In this document: positions 29,007 through 37,869 of the stretch, in pieces
Layout: each line of letters starts with the position of its first letter
Numbering within the stretch: position 1 is the first letter of the stretch
From: Corynebacterium halotolerans YIM 70093 = DSM 44683
GTDB lineage: Bacteria > Actinomycetota > Actinomycetes > Mycobacteriales > Mycobacteriaceae
Assembly: GCF_000341345.1 (NCBI RefSeq)
Contig: NC_020302.1
Coordinates: forward strand, 2,460,075 to 2,524,074
DNA length: 64,000 bases
Direction of reading: 5' to 3'
Notes under the pieces: generated by a model
Database searches by the model: none
What the model was told of the DNA's origin: nothing
What the model saw: only the letters and a program-made list of their open reading frames with translations
Translations under genes and position numbers: made by a program

Positions 29007-29780
29007 TCAGGCGTGGGCGAACCAGCGCCCGGCGACCTCCCCCAGCCGGACCGGCAGCCCGTAGAGGCGGGAGAGGTTCGCCGCTGTGAGCACCTGCCCC
29101 ACCGGGCCGGCGGCCAGCACCTTCCCGTCCGCGATCATCGCCACATCGCTGGTCGACGCCGCGATCTCCTCCACGTGGTGGGTGACCAGCACCGTCGTCA
29201 GCTCCGGACGACGTGCCCGCAGGTCGTCGACCACCCGGAGGAGGCGCTCGCGCCCGGGCAGGTCGAGACCGGTCGACGGCTCGTCGAGCAGCAGCAGCTC
29301 GGGCTCGGTGACCAGGGCGCGGGCGATGAGCGTGCGGGCCCGCTCGCCCTGACTCAGCTGCGTCCAGCGCCGCTCCCGCTTGGCCGCCATGCCCGTCAGC
29401 GCGAGCAGCCGCCCGACCCGCTCGAGCTCCGCGGAACTCGGCTCCCACCGCGGAAGCAGCCCGTTCGATCCCGTCAGCCCGGAGAGCACCGCCTCGTGGA
29501 CCGGGATGTCACCCAACCGTTGGCGCGGATCCACCCAGCCGATGCCCCGGCGCAGGGACTGCACGTCCACCCGGCCGAGCCGGTGGCCGAGAATGTCGAC
29601 GGTACCGGCCGTGGGGTGGAGCCAGCCGCCGGCCAGCTTGAGCATCGTGGACTTCCCCGCCCCGTTGGGGCCCAGCACCGCCCAGTGGGAACCCCGCGGG
29701 ATATCCAGACACAGATCCTCCACGAGCATGGTGGCGCCCCGGCGGACGGCGACGTCCCGGAACCTCAATGCGGCAGACAT
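29007..29780 (-). CDS. ABC transporter ATPase, orphan
   Basis: A 257-residue ATPase with Walker A GPNGAGKST, signature LSQGERAR, Walker B LLLLDEPSTGLD and H-loop VTHHVEE, related to the iron-siderophore/molybdate-type ATPases. No permease or binding-protein gene is adjacent, so its partners are elsewhere or it works alone. ATG 29780 is preceded by TAGGCT at 7 nt, so it is probably leaderless. It lies directly upstream of metB with its promoter separate. Confidence 0.88.
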   Translation of the reverse strand: MSAALRFRDVAVRRGATMLVEDLCLDIPRGSHWAVLGPNGAGKSTMLKLAGGWLHPTAGTVDILGHRLGRVDVQSLRRGIGWVDPRQRLGDIPVHEAVLSGLTGSNGLLPRWEPSSAELERVGRLLALTGMAAKRERRWTQLSQGERARTLIARALVTEPELLLLDEPSTGLDLPGRERLLRVVDDLRARRPELTTVLVTHHVEEIAASTSDVAMIADGKVLAAGPVGQVLTAANLSRLYGLPVRLGEVAGRWFAHA

Positions 29781-29845
29781 GGTGTACAGCCTATCCTCAG
29801 CTGCCGGTGAGCCTCTTCAAGAATCGCGTACTACCCTCGGCGGTG

Positions 29846-30847
29846 ATGATCACAGCACAAGACTCCAATACGGAAGACAGCGTCGGTCAGACCGTCGATG
29901 CGGTCAACACCTGGTGGGACAACCCCGCCACGCGCGAGTGGCTGATCGACAAACCCATCGAGATCGGCATCACGCTCATCGTGGCGCTGATCGCCCACTG
30001 GGGACTGCGCAAACTCATCGACCGCCTCGCCCGGCGCTCCGCCAACAAGAAGGCCAAACTGCCGGCCTTCGCCCCCTTCGGGCGCCGCAGTCGTGAAGAG
30101 GAGGAGGCCTCCGCGCAGATGTCCGCCATGCGCAAGGCGCAGGAGGGCCGTCGGCAGGCACGCGTGCACACCCTCGCGGACGTCGGCAAGTCCGCCGTCG
30201 GAATCTTCGTCTGGTTGTGGGCGTTCCTGGCGATCCTGCAGACCCTCGGCGTCAACATCGCCCCGCTGCTCGCCTCCGCCGGTGTCGCCGGCGTCGCCCT
30301 CGGTTTCGGCGCGCAGTCCCTGGTCAAGGACTTCCTCTCCGGTATCTTCATGCTCCTGGAGGACCAGTACGGCGTGGGCGACACCGTCGACGTCGGCGAC
30401 GGCATCATCGGCGATGTCGAGGAGGTCACCCTGCGCGTGACCACGATCCGCGACATCGACGGCACCCTGTGGTACGTCCGCAACGGCGAGATCCTGCGGA
30501 TCGGCAACTACTCGGATGAGTTCTCCATCGCCCGCATCCAGGTGCCCGTCGGCCTGTCCAACGACGCCGAGAAGGCCGCCGACGTCATCCTCTCCTCGGC
30601 GCAGAAGACGGTCCAGGACGAGGCGGTCTCCGACGCCGTCATCGATGAACCGGTGCTCAACGGCGTGACCGACTTCGACGTCGACCACCTCAGCTTCCGC
30701 GTGTCCGTCAAGACCCTGCCCGGCCAGCAGTGGGCCGTGCAGCGCCTGATCATGGCCCGCGTCCTCCAGGACATGCAGGCCGCGGGCATCACCACCCCGT
30801 ACCCGCACGGCATCGGCGCGCAACGCCCCGGGGACTTCGACATCTAG
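29846..30847 (+). CDS. Mechanosensitive ion channel, MscS family
   Basis: A 333-residue small-conductance mechanosensitive channel, which releases solutes upon osmotic downshift. It has a N-terminal helix, a highly charged cytosolic loop (about residues 75-115, Arg/Glu/Lys-rich), two further helices, the pore helix GVAGVALGFGAQSLVKDFLSG, and the beta domain with GDTVDVGDGIIGDVEEV. The C-terminal alpha/beta domain is present. ATG 29846 has TACCCT 8 nt upstream, consistent with a leaderless mRNA. Confidence 0.93.
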   Translation: MITAQDSNTEDSVGQTVDAVNTWWDNPATREWLIDKPIEIGITLIVALIAHWGLRKLIDRLARRSANKKAKLPAFAPFGRRSREEEEASAQMSAMRKAQEGRRQARVHTLADVGKSAVGIFVWLWAFLAILQTLGVNIAPLLASAGVAGVALGFGAQSLVKDFLSGIFMLLEDQYGVGDTVDVGDGIIGDVEEVTLRVTTIRDIDGTLWYVRNGEILRIGNYSDEFSIARIQVPVGLSNDAEKAADVILSSAQKTVQDEAVSDAVIDEPVLNGVTDFDVDHLSFRVSVKTLPGQQWAVQRLIMARVLQDMQAAGITTPYPHGIGAQRPGDFDI

Positions 30848-30876
30848 GCGGATCCCGGGGCCTTAGAGTGGAGGGC

Positions 30877-31278
30877 ATGACTACCCCGGAGAACCCGCAG
30901 TCCGTGTACGAGGCCGTCGGCGGCGAGGAGACCTTCGCCCGCATCGTCCGCGGCTTCTACGCACAGGTCCCCGAGGACGACATCCTCGGCCCGATGTACC
31001 CGCAGGACGACTGGGAGGGCGCCGAGCAGCGCCTCAAGTGGTTCCTCGCCCAGTACTGGGGCGGACCCCAGACCTTCAATGAACGCCGCGGCGCCCCCAT
31101 GCTGCGCCGCCGCCACATCGAATTCCCCGTCAACCGGGAGGCGGCGCTGCGGTGGCTGGAGCTGATGCGCAACTCCCTCGATCAGATCGACGAGGAGACG
31201 ATCCCGCCGACCTACCGCCACGCCATCTGGGAGCACATGGAGCGCGCCGCGGCCATGCTCATCAACCAGCCGGACTGA
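30877..31278 (+). CDS. glbO: Truncated hemoglobin, group II (GlbO)
   Basis: A 133-residue heme protein of the 2-on-2 globin fold, group II. Characteristic are the N-terminal SVYEAVGGEETF, a B-helix FY, the CD region MYPQDDW, the proximal His in LRRRHIEFP and the conserved Trp of helix G in ALRWLELM. GlbO binds oxygen and may act in oxygen or NO handling and peroxidase activity. TAGAGT (30864-30869) 7 nt before ATG 30877 suggests leaderless transcription. Orthologue of M. tuberculosis Rv2470 in the same syntenic block. Confidence 0.95.
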   Translation: MTTPENPQSVYEAVGGEETFARIVRGFYAQVPEDDILGPMYPQDDWEGAEQRLKWFLAQYWGGPQTFNERRGAPMLRRRHIEFPVNREAALRWLELMRNSLDQIDEETIPPTYRHAIWEHMERAAAMLINQPD

Positions 31279-31294
31279 TCACCTCGCACACCGT

Positions 31295-31325
31295 CGACGG
31301 CGGCCCCCAACCGGGGCCGCCGTCG
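31295..31325. terminator. Hairpin between convergent globin and ald genes
   Basis: A perfect 13-bp stem CGACGGCGGCCCC / GGGGCCGCCGTCG with a 5-base loop, extended by ACACC/GGTGT. A T-run appears only 13 bases later, so termination is inferred from stem strength and position. Confidence 0.6.
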
Positions 31326-31344
31326 GTGTGTCCGCGCCGGTTTT

Positions 31345-32430
31345 TCAGCGACCGAAGGCCTCGGCGACAGGCCTGCTGACCAGCGTCCCGCCGCGGGTCA
31401 TCAGACCCGGTTCGAGTCCCGGGTGCCGGTCGATCGCGGCGTCCACCCCGGCACGGGCGATGGCGCGCACATACGGCAGGGTCGCGCTGGTCAGGGCACG
31501 GGTGGAGGTGTTGGCGACCGCGCCCGGCATATTCGGCACGCCGTAGAACAGGGTGCCGTGGACCGGGTGGGTCGGGGCGTCGTGGGAGGTCTTGCGTGAG
31601 GACTCGAAGCAGCCGCCCTGATCGACGGCCACGTCGACGAGCACCGCGCCCGGCCTCATGCGGGCCACCAGGGAATCGGGCACCAGCGTCGGGGTCCTGG
31701 CGCCCGCCACCAGGACGGCGCCGATGACCAGGTCGGCGTCGAGCAGCTGCGCCTCGATCGTCAGCGGATCCGACAGCAGGGTGCGCACGTGCCCCTGGTA
31801 GAGGTCGTCGAAGCGGGCGAGGACCTGCGGGTCCAGGTCGAGCACCGTGACGTCGGCGCGCAGCCCGTGCGCCATGGCCACCGCCGAGGCGCCGACCTGG
31901 CCGCCGCCGAGCACCACGACCTTCGCGGGGGCGGTGCCGGGCACCCCCGACAGCAGCACGCCGCGCCCGCCCTTGGGGCTCATCAGGTGGTGTGCGCCCT
32001 CCTGGACGGCCAGGCGGCCGGCAACCTGGCTCATGGGGGTCAGCAGCGGCAGCCCGCCGCGCGAATCCGTGACCGTCTCGTAGGCCAGCGCCGTGGTCTT
32101 CGAGTCCAGCAGCGCGTCGGTGACCTCCCGGGAGGCGGCCAGGTGCAGGTAGGCGAACAGGATGAGGTCCTCGCGCAGGAAGCCGTACTCGGATTCCAGC
32201 GGCTCCTTGACCTTGAGCACCAACTCGGCGTCGTTCCAGGCCTCCGCGGCCGTGTCAACGAGCCGTGCGCCGTGGGCGGCGTACTCGCCGTCGGGGAAGT
32301 TGGAGTTCTCCCCCGCCCCGCGCTCGACGATGACCTCGTTCCCGTCGGCCACCAAGGTGCCGGCTCCGCCCGGACTGAGGGCCACGCGGCCCTCGCTGTT
32401 CATGACTTCCTTCGGGATACCGATGCGCAT
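31345..32430 (-). CDS. ald: Alanine dehydrogenase
   Basis: NAD-dependent oxidative deamination of L-alanine to pyruvate and ammonia, or the reverse; 361 residues, normal for Ald. MRIGIPKEVMNSEGRVALSP contains the substrate-binding Arg, VKEPLESEYGFLRED the catalytic Lys, AYLHLAA the catalytic His, and VVVLGGGQVGASA the NAD fold. Start ATG 32430 has SD AGGAGG with normal spacing. Single-gene unit divergent from chrA. Confidence 0.95.
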   Translation of the reverse strand: MRIGIPKEVMNSEGRVALSPGGAGTLVADGNEVIVERGAGENSNFPDGEYAAHGARLVDTAAEAWNDAELVLKVKEPLESEYGFLREDLILFAYLHLAASREVTDALLDSKTTALAYETVTDSRGGLPLLTPMSQVAGRLAVQEGAHHLMSPKGGRGVLLSGVPGTAPAKVVVLGGGQVGASAVAMAHGLRADVTVLDLDPQVLARFDDLYQGHVRTLLSDPLTIEAQLLDADLVIGAVLVAGARTPTLVPDSLVARMRPGAVLVDVAVDQGGCFESSRKTSHDAPTHPVHGTLFYGVPNMPGAVANTSTRALTSATLPYVRAIARAGVDAAIDRHPGLEPGLMTRGGTLVSRPVAEAFGR

Positions 32431-32540
32431 GTGAGAAAGACCTCCTGGACCTGAGGAACTGTGACCTGGATTCCATTGATTCTCTCACAGTGGTTCCGCC
32501 CGGACTGCGGTTCGGGTTGACGCACTCTAACATCCCGCAT

Positions 32541-33761
32541 GTGAACGAGAACAACAACCGGCTCGGCGAGGTCATCCGCTCCTTCGGTGTGCTCGGGGTG
32601 TCCGCCTTCGGCGGACCCACGGCCCACCTCGGCTACTTCCGGGAGGAGTTCGTCGCCCGGCGCAGGTGGCTGTCGGAGCGCTCCTACGCCGATATCGTCG
32701 CCGTCGCCCAGTTCCTCCCCGGCCCCGCGTCCTCCCAGGTGGGCATGGCGCTCGGCTACCACCGGGCCGGCTGGGCCGGCATGCTGGTCGCCTGGGTGAT
32801 GTTCACGCTGCCGTCCGCGGCCGCACTCGTGGTCTTCGCCCTGCTGCTCGGGCACTTCGGCGTCGATCCGGAGGCCGGGTGGATCCGGGGACTGCTCGCC
32901 GCGGCGGTGGCCGTCGTCCTCCACGCCGTGTCCGGAATGGCGAGGAAGCTGGCGGACACGAGACTCACGGCGACGATCGCGGTGGCCGCCGGGCTGGTGG
33001 TGCTCGCGGTCCCCTCGACCTGGACCCACATCGCCGTCATCCTCGCCGCCGGGGTGCTCGGCGTGCTGCTGCTCCGCGGCTCCCGGGAAACCGACGGCGG
33101 CGGGGAGGACGACGACCCTGAACAGCTCGACGAGATCCGGCCGGTGAGCACCCGTGCCGCCGGGGTCAGTCTCGTGGCCTTCTTCGTCCTGTTGATCGGC
33201 CTGTGGGCCGGCGCGGCCGTGGTCGGCGGCTGGTTCCTGACCCGGGCGTCGGCGTTCTACCAGACGGGCGCGCTCGTCTTCGGCGGTGGGCACGTCGTCC
33301 TGCCGCTGCTGGAGCAGCAGACCGTGGCCGAGGGCTGGATGTCGGAGGCCGAGTTCCTCTCCGGCTACTCCGCCGCCCAGGCTGTGCCCGGCCCGCTGTT
33401 CACCTTCGCCTCCTACCTCGGCTCGATCGACGGCGGGCCCGGGGTCGCCGGCGCCGTCGGGGGTGCGGTACTCGGCACCATCGCGATCTTCCTGCCGTCG
33501 GCGCTGCTGATGACCGCCGGCCTCCACTTCTGGGGCCGCTGGCGCCACTCCCCCTACCTGCGCGCGGCATTCACCGGTGTCAACGCCGCGGTCGTCGGGC
33601 TGCTGGCCGCCGCCTTCTGGGATCCGGTCCTCACCCACGGGGTGACCGGTGTCGCCTCCCTGTCGATCGCCGCGCTGTGCTGGCTCGGGCTGGCGCGGTG
33701 GGCGTTGCCGCCCTGGTCGGTCGCGGCCTTCGCCGCCCTCGCCGGGTGGGTCCTGTGGTAG
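32541..33761 (+). CDS. chrA: Chromate transporter, ChrA family (two-domain)
   Basis: A 406-residue membrane protein of two homologous halves, the long-chain CHR form, with about ten helices. The first half shows FGGPTAHLGYFREEFV and FLPGPASSQVGMALGYHRAGW; the second FGGGHVVLPLLE and AVPGPLFTFASYLG, matching the CHR repeat motifs. Chromate efflux is the family function; actual substrate untested. GTG 32541 stands 7 nt after TAACAT (32528-32533) without SD, so the mRNA is probably leaderless with a GTG start; the frame remains open to 32490. Confidence 0.93.
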   Translation: MNENNNRLGEVIRSFGVLGVSAFGGPTAHLGYFREEFVARRRWLSERSYADIVAVAQFLPGPASSQVGMALGYHRAGWAGMLVAWVMFTLPSAAALVVFALLLGHFGVDPEAGWIRGLLAAAVAVVLHAVSGMARKLADTRLTATIAVAAGLVVLAVPSTWTHIAVILAAGVLGVLLLRGSRETDGGGEDDDPEQLDEIRPVSTRAAGVSLVAFFVLLIGLWAGAAVVGGWFLTRASAFYQTGALVFGGGHVVLPLLEQQTVAEGWMSEAEFLSGYSAAQAVPGPLFTFASYLGSIDGGPGVAGAVGGAVLGTIAIFLPSALLMTAGLHFWGRWRHSPYLRAAFTGVNAAVVGLLAAAFWDPVLTHGVTGVASLSIAALCWLGLARWALPPWSVAAFAALAGWVLW

Positions 33762-33792
33762 ACGCCCCGGTCAGTCATGGGGGTGCGCCGGC

Positions 33793-34659
33793 TCAATTGC
33801 CCCGGACCGGGCGCGCGACGATACCGGAACGTTCCTCGGGCGCCGTCGCGTCCGCCGTGGCCTGCGGAACGATCCTGGCGCCGGACCGCACCCGCGTGAG
33901 CACGGCCACGAGCAGGACGACGGCCGCGGCGACGGCGGCCGTCCACACCAGCACCTGGGACTCGTACTGCCCCTCGGTGCGGCCGACGGCCACCCACGCC
34001 AGACCCCAGGCGGTGGCCAGGCCGGGGGCGATGCGCCCCCGGCTGATCAACGCGGTGGCCACCCCGATGCCGGCGGCGACGACGATACCGACGACGCCGA
34101 GGGGGATGCCCCGGAACAGCTCGATACCCTCGGCGACCAGCAGGGCGTAGGTGTTGGCCAGCGTGGCCACGGACACCCAGCCCATGTACAGCCCGAAGGT
34201 GCCGTCAACGAGCAGGACCTCGAGCCAGCCACCCGTGCGCGGGGCGCCCAGGATGAACATGATGCGGATCAGCACGGCCAGCAGCAGCACGATCACCACG
34301 ACCGAGCCGATCAGCAGGTCAAACTGCACCGCCCAGATCCAGGCGGCGTTGAGCAGCGCAGACAACAGCGCCCAGGGCCGCAGCGCCCGCTGCCGGGACG
34401 AGCGGCGCGCCGTCGGCGTCAGCTGCCACAGCGCGTAGGCGGCCAGGCCGAGATAGATCACGCTCCAGATACTGAACGCGGAACCCGCGGGCGCCACCGG
34501 GGTGGCGTCCGCGGACAGCGCGCCACCGGCGGCCTCACTGACGGGGGTCCCGCCGAGCGCTCCGCTGCCGAAGAACGCGGTGACGATCGCGGCGGCGACA
34601 CCGACGAGGGTGATGATGGGCAGAGTCCACTTGACCGGTCGGATTGTTTCCTGACTCAT
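33793..34659 (-). CDS. TspO/MBR-like membrane protein
   Basis: A 288-residue polytopic membrane protein with tryptophan-rich segments (SIWSVIYLGLAAYALW, LNAAWIWAVQFDLL, GLYMGWVSVATLAN), resembling the enlarged actinobacterial branch of the tryptophan-rich sensory protein family. Seven to nine hydrophobic stretches are visible. TspO proteins bind porphyrins and cholesterol-like ligands; for this branch function is unproven. SD AGGAGGT at 34671-34677 fits ATG 34659; the upstream GTG at 34668 overlaps the SD. Confidence 0.75.
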   Translation of the reverse strand: MSQETIRPVKWTLPIITLVGVAAAIVTAFFGSGALGGTPVSEAAGGALSADATPVAPAGSAFSIWSVIYLGLAAYALWQLTPTARRSSRQRALRPWALLSALLNAAWIWAVQFDLLIGSVVVIVLLLAVLIRIMFILGAPRTGGWLEVLLVDGTFGLYMGWVSVATLANTYALLVAEGIELFRGIPLGVVGIVVAAGIGVATALISRGRIAPGLATAWGLAWVAVGRTEGQYESQVLVWTAAVAAAVVLLVAVLTRVRSGARIVPQATADATAPEERSGIVARPVRGN

Positions 34660-34752
34660 GACGGTCACCTCCTGCGGCCCAGCCTAGGGACAGGGTGAGA
34701 CGGCCGCCACGCTTCCCGGAGCGGCCGTCCCAGCTTCGCGGTGAGGGGACGG

Positions 34753-35391
34753 TCAGAAGAGCGCGAGCCCGCTGGAGCGGTACACGCTGCCGAAGGGGGC
34801 GTCGATCCGCACCCAGCGCCCCACCGTGGACACCCGCAGGTGCCGCGGGATGTCGATGGGGGCCGCGAAGCCCGGGATGAGGCCCAGCGACGTGCAGGTG
34901 AAGATCATGCGCATCGGGATCTCCGCCGTGCCGCCGGCTTCCCCGCCCTCCCCGGTCACGGTGATGACCGACTGGTTGAGCAGGCTCGCCGGCGGACCCA
35001 GCGGACCGGAGAACTGGCGCGCCAGGGCCTGACCCTGGTCGGCGAGTTCGCGCACGACCGTCACGGGCAGGGTGTCCAACAGTCGGAACCCCTCCGCCGG
35101 AGGCAGGGCGCCGGGCCAGTTCGGATCCCGGGCCGGGCCGATCTCCTCGACGTCGTGCTCCAGAGCCGTGAGCAGATCCGACGCGGCGACGACCGCCCCG
35201 TCGCGGGAGGCTGCTCCCCGGATGCGGCGGGCGGCGACCACCTCGAAGGGGGTGGTGACGAAGACGTCGACCGAGTCCTCGGTGAGCTGCCTGAACCGCG
35301 CCGAGGCGGAGGCGTCCAGACCGACCGCCCGGGCGACGAGCGCCTGCAGCCCGGGAGCGCCGGCGTCGACGCGCAGCGACTCGGCGATCAC
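34753..35391 (-). CDS. Conserved hypothetical protein (Rv2474c-like position)
   Basis: A 212-residue cytosolic protein, start GTG 35391 overlapping the thioesterase stop by four bases (GTGA), so the genes are co-translated. The N-terminal half is helical; the C-terminal half has beta-rich segments such as SVITVTGEGG and GRWVRIDAPFGSVYRSSG. Its size and position next to the thioesterase match the uncharacterised M. tuberculosis gene Rv2474c, which lies next to Rv2475c. Function unknown; linkage to a thioesterase suggests lipid or acyl-CoA metabolism. Confidence 0.8.
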   Translation of the reverse strand: MIAESLRVDAGAPGLQALVARAVGLDASASARFRQLTEDSVDVFVTTPFEVVAARRIRGAASRDGAVVAASDLLTALEHDVEEIGPARDPNWPGALPPAEGFRLLDTLPVTVVRELADQGQALARQFSGPLGPPASLLNQSVITVTGEGGEAGGTAEIPMRMIFTCTSLGLIPGFAAPIDIPRHLRVSTVGRWVRIDAPFGSVYRSSGLALF

Positions 35392-35837
35392 TGCTCGGAC
35401 TCGGCAGCTTCGATCCCCTCGGCCTCCGGCGCGCGGGAGAGAATCCTGATCTCCTGCTGGGTGATGGAACGCGGACGGGAGGTGTCCATGTCGATGGTCA
35501 CCTGCACGCACTCGACCACGCAGGCCACGCGGCCCTGACGGTCCTTGATCTCCTGACGGGTGGTGAAGGAGGTGTTGCCGATCTCCACGACCTGGGTCTC
35601 CACCCGCACCTCAGTGGTGTCGGGCATGACCGGACGCAGGAAATCGACGTCGATGTGGCGGACGAACACGGCGAAGTCGTGGCCCTTGGCGTAGAACTCG
35701 TCGTTCGCGAACTGCAGTCGCGCCTCCTGCGCGAGCTCCACGTAATTGGCGTTCATCAGGTGACCGTAGCGGTCGAAGTCGGACCAACGGACCGGCACGG
35801 CGGACACGTGGAGGGCAGGATTGTTATCGGAAAACAT
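35388..35837 (-). CDS. Hotdog-fold acyl-CoA thioesterase (4HBT type)
   Basis: A 149-residue single hotdog domain. The catalytic segment WSDFDRYGHLMNANYVELAQEAR carries the Asp and the central helix Asn typical of 4-hydroxybenzoyl-CoA thioesterase-like enzymes, followed by VDFLRPVMPDTTEVRVET. It hydrolyses acyl-CoA thioesters; substrate not defined. Start ATG 35837 with GAGGAACG upstream; a frame continues to 35897. First gene of an operon with the hypothetical gene that overlaps its end. Equivalent in place to M. tuberculosis Rv2475c. Confidence 0.9.
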   Translation of the reverse strand: MFSDNNPALHVSAVPVRWSDFDRYGHLMNANYVELAQEARLQFANDEFYAKGHDFAVFVRHIDVDFLRPVMPDTTEVRVETQVVEIGNTSFTTRQEIKDRQGRVACVVECVQVTIDMDTSRPRSITQQEIRILSRAPEAEGIEAAESEQ

Positions 35838-36145
35838 GTGGCTGGGACGTTCCTCTTCCGGGGTGGTACTAAAATGTGCCCCGCCCCGGGCGCACATGGG
35901 GCGAGGTTTCTGCGTCCAATCTATACGTAATCAGGCCACCGGGCAGGGAGGCCTCCACCGAGTTTCGCCACCACGCCCCCGGGAACGGCATCTCCGGTGC
36001 CCCCGCGTGCGACTGGGGGGACGTTCTCCCCGGCACCTGCCGCGGGGAATCCGTTCCCGGCCACGGCCCCACCCAACGGCAACAGCCCGCCTCCCCCGGC
36101 CGGGGTGGCGGGCTGTCACTGCAGGGAGACCGGCCGGTCAGGCGA

Positions 36146-37816
36146 CTAGCGGGTCAGCTTGCGGTGGGTGACGCGCGACGGGCGGGCGGCGTCCTCGCCG
36201 AGGCGCTCGACCTTGTTCTTCTCGTAGTCACCGAAGTTGCCCTCGAACCAGTACCACTGGCCCTCGGCCACATTGCCCTCCCAGGCGAGGATGTGGGTAC
36301 AGGTGCGGTCCAGGAACCAACGGTCGTGGGAGATGACCACGGCGCAGCCCGGGAACTTGGTCAGGGCGTTCTCCAGGGAACCGAGGGTCTCGACGTCCAG
36401 GTCGTTGGTCGGCTCATCCAGCAGGATCAGGTTGCCGCCCTGCTTGAGGGTCAGCGCCAGGTTGAGACGGTTGCGCTCACCACCGGAGAGCACCTTGGAC
36501 GGCTTCTGCTGGTCCGGGCCCTTGAAACCGAAGGAGGAGATGTAGGCGCGCGAGGGGATCTCGTTCTGGCCGACGTGGATGTAGTCGAGGCCGTCGGAGA
36601 CGATCTCCCACACGGTCTTCTCGGGGTCCAGGTTCTCCCGGTTCTGGTCGACATAGCTGATCTGGACGGTGCTGCCGACCTCCACGGTGCCGGAATCCGG
36701 CTCCTCCAGGCCGACGATCGTCTTGAACAGGGTCGACTTGCCCACGCCGTTCGGGCCGATGACGCCGACGATGCCGTTGCGCGGCAGGGTGAACGACAGG
36801 TCCTTGATCAGGATGCGGTCGTCGAAGCCCTTCTCCAGGTCCTCGACCTCGACGACCTTGTTGCCCAGGCGCGGCGGCGTGGGGATCTGGATCTCCTCGA
36901 AGTCCAGCTTGCGGTACTTCTCGGCCTCGGCGGCCATCTCCTCGTAGCGCTCCAGACGGGCCTTGTTCTTGGCCTGGCGGGCCTTCGGGGAGGACTTGAC
37001 CCACGCCAGCTCGTCCTTCAGCCGCTTCTGCAGCTTCTGGTCCTTCTTGCCCGCGACCTGGAGGCGCTCGGCCTTCTTCTCCAGGTAGGTGGAGTAGTTG
37101 CCCTCGTAGGGGTAGAGCTTGCCGCGGTCGACCTCACAGATCCACTCCGCGACGTTGTCGAGGAAGTAACGGTCGTGGGTGACGGCCAGGACAGCGCCCG
37201 GGTAGTTCTCCAGGTGCTTCTCCAGCCACTGGACGCTCTCGGCGTCGAGGTGGTTGGTGGGCTCATCGAGCAGCAGCAGGTCCGGCTCGGAGAGCAGCAG
37301 CTTGGCCAGCGCGACGCGGCGGCGCTCACCACCGGAGAGGTGGGTGACCGGGGCTTCCGACGGCGGGCAGCGCAGTGCCTCCATGGCCTGCTCGATCTTG
37401 GAGTCGACCTCCCAGGCGTCGGCGGCGTCGAGGGCCTCCTGGAGCTTGCCCATCTCGTCCATGAGCTCGTCGGTGTAGTTGGTCGCCATCTCCTCGGCGA
37501 TCTCCTCGAAGCGCTGTTTCTTCTCGAAGATCTCGCCGAGGCCCTCCTCGACGTTCTGGCGGACGGTCTTCTCCTCGTTCAGCGGCGGCTCCTGCAGCAG
37601 GATGCCGACGGTGGCGCCCGGGTCGAGGAAGGCTTCGCCGTTGGACGGCTGATCCAGGCCGGCCATGATCTTGAGGATCGACGACTTGCCGGCGCCGTTC
37701 GGGCCGACCACGCCGATCTTGGCACCCGGGTAGAAGGCCATGGTGACGTTGTCGAGAATGACCTTGTCACCGATGGCCTTGCGCACGTTCTTCATCGTGT
37801 AGATGAATTCGCCCAT
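36146..37816 (-). CDS. ettA: Energy-dependent translational throttle protein EttA (ABC-F)
   Basis: A 556-residue ABC-F ATPase that binds the ribosomal E site and gates entry into elongation according to ATP level. It has two ATPase cassettes: Walker A GPNGAGKSS and GPNGVGKST, signatures LSGGERRR and LSGGERNR, Walker B LLLLDEPTNHLD and LILLDEPTNDLD. The linker (P-site interaction motif, about residues 240-310) is present, rich in Lys/Arg and starting after YSTYLEKKAERLQ. No membrane segment. Start ATG 37816 with AAAGGGGA. Orthologue of M. tuberculosis Rv2477c; its gene and the ssb paralogue are adjacent there too. Confidence 0.96.
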   Translation of the reverse strand: MGEFIYTMKNVRKAIGDKVILDNVTMAFYPGAKIGVVGPNGAGKSSILKIMAGLDQPSNGEAFLDPGATVGILLQEPPLNEEKTVRQNVEEGLGEIFEKKQRFEEIAEEMATNYTDELMDEMGKLQEALDAADAWEVDSKIEQAMEALRCPPSEAPVTHLSGGERRRVALAKLLLSEPDLLLLDEPTNHLDAESVQWLEKHLENYPGAVLAVTHDRYFLDNVAEWICEVDRGKLYPYEGNYSTYLEKKAERLQVAGKKDQKLQKRLKDELAWVKSSPKARQAKNKARLERYEEMAAEAEKYRKLDFEEIQIPTPPRLGNKVVEVEDLEKGFDDRILIKDLSFTLPRNGIVGVIGPNGVGKSTLFKTIVGLEEPDSGTVEVGSTVQISYVDQNRENLDPEKTVWEIVSDGLDYIHVGQNEIPSRAYISSFGFKGPDQQKPSKVLSGGERNRLNLALTLKQGGNLILLDEPTNDLDVETLGSLENALTKFPGCAVVISHDRWFLDRTCTHILAWEGNVAEGQWYWFEGNFGDYEKNKVERLGEDAARPSRVTHRKLTR

Positions 37817-37869
37817 GATTCCCCTTTGTTGTGGAACGTTAAGTCACCCCAAAGGGTACATCACCGGTT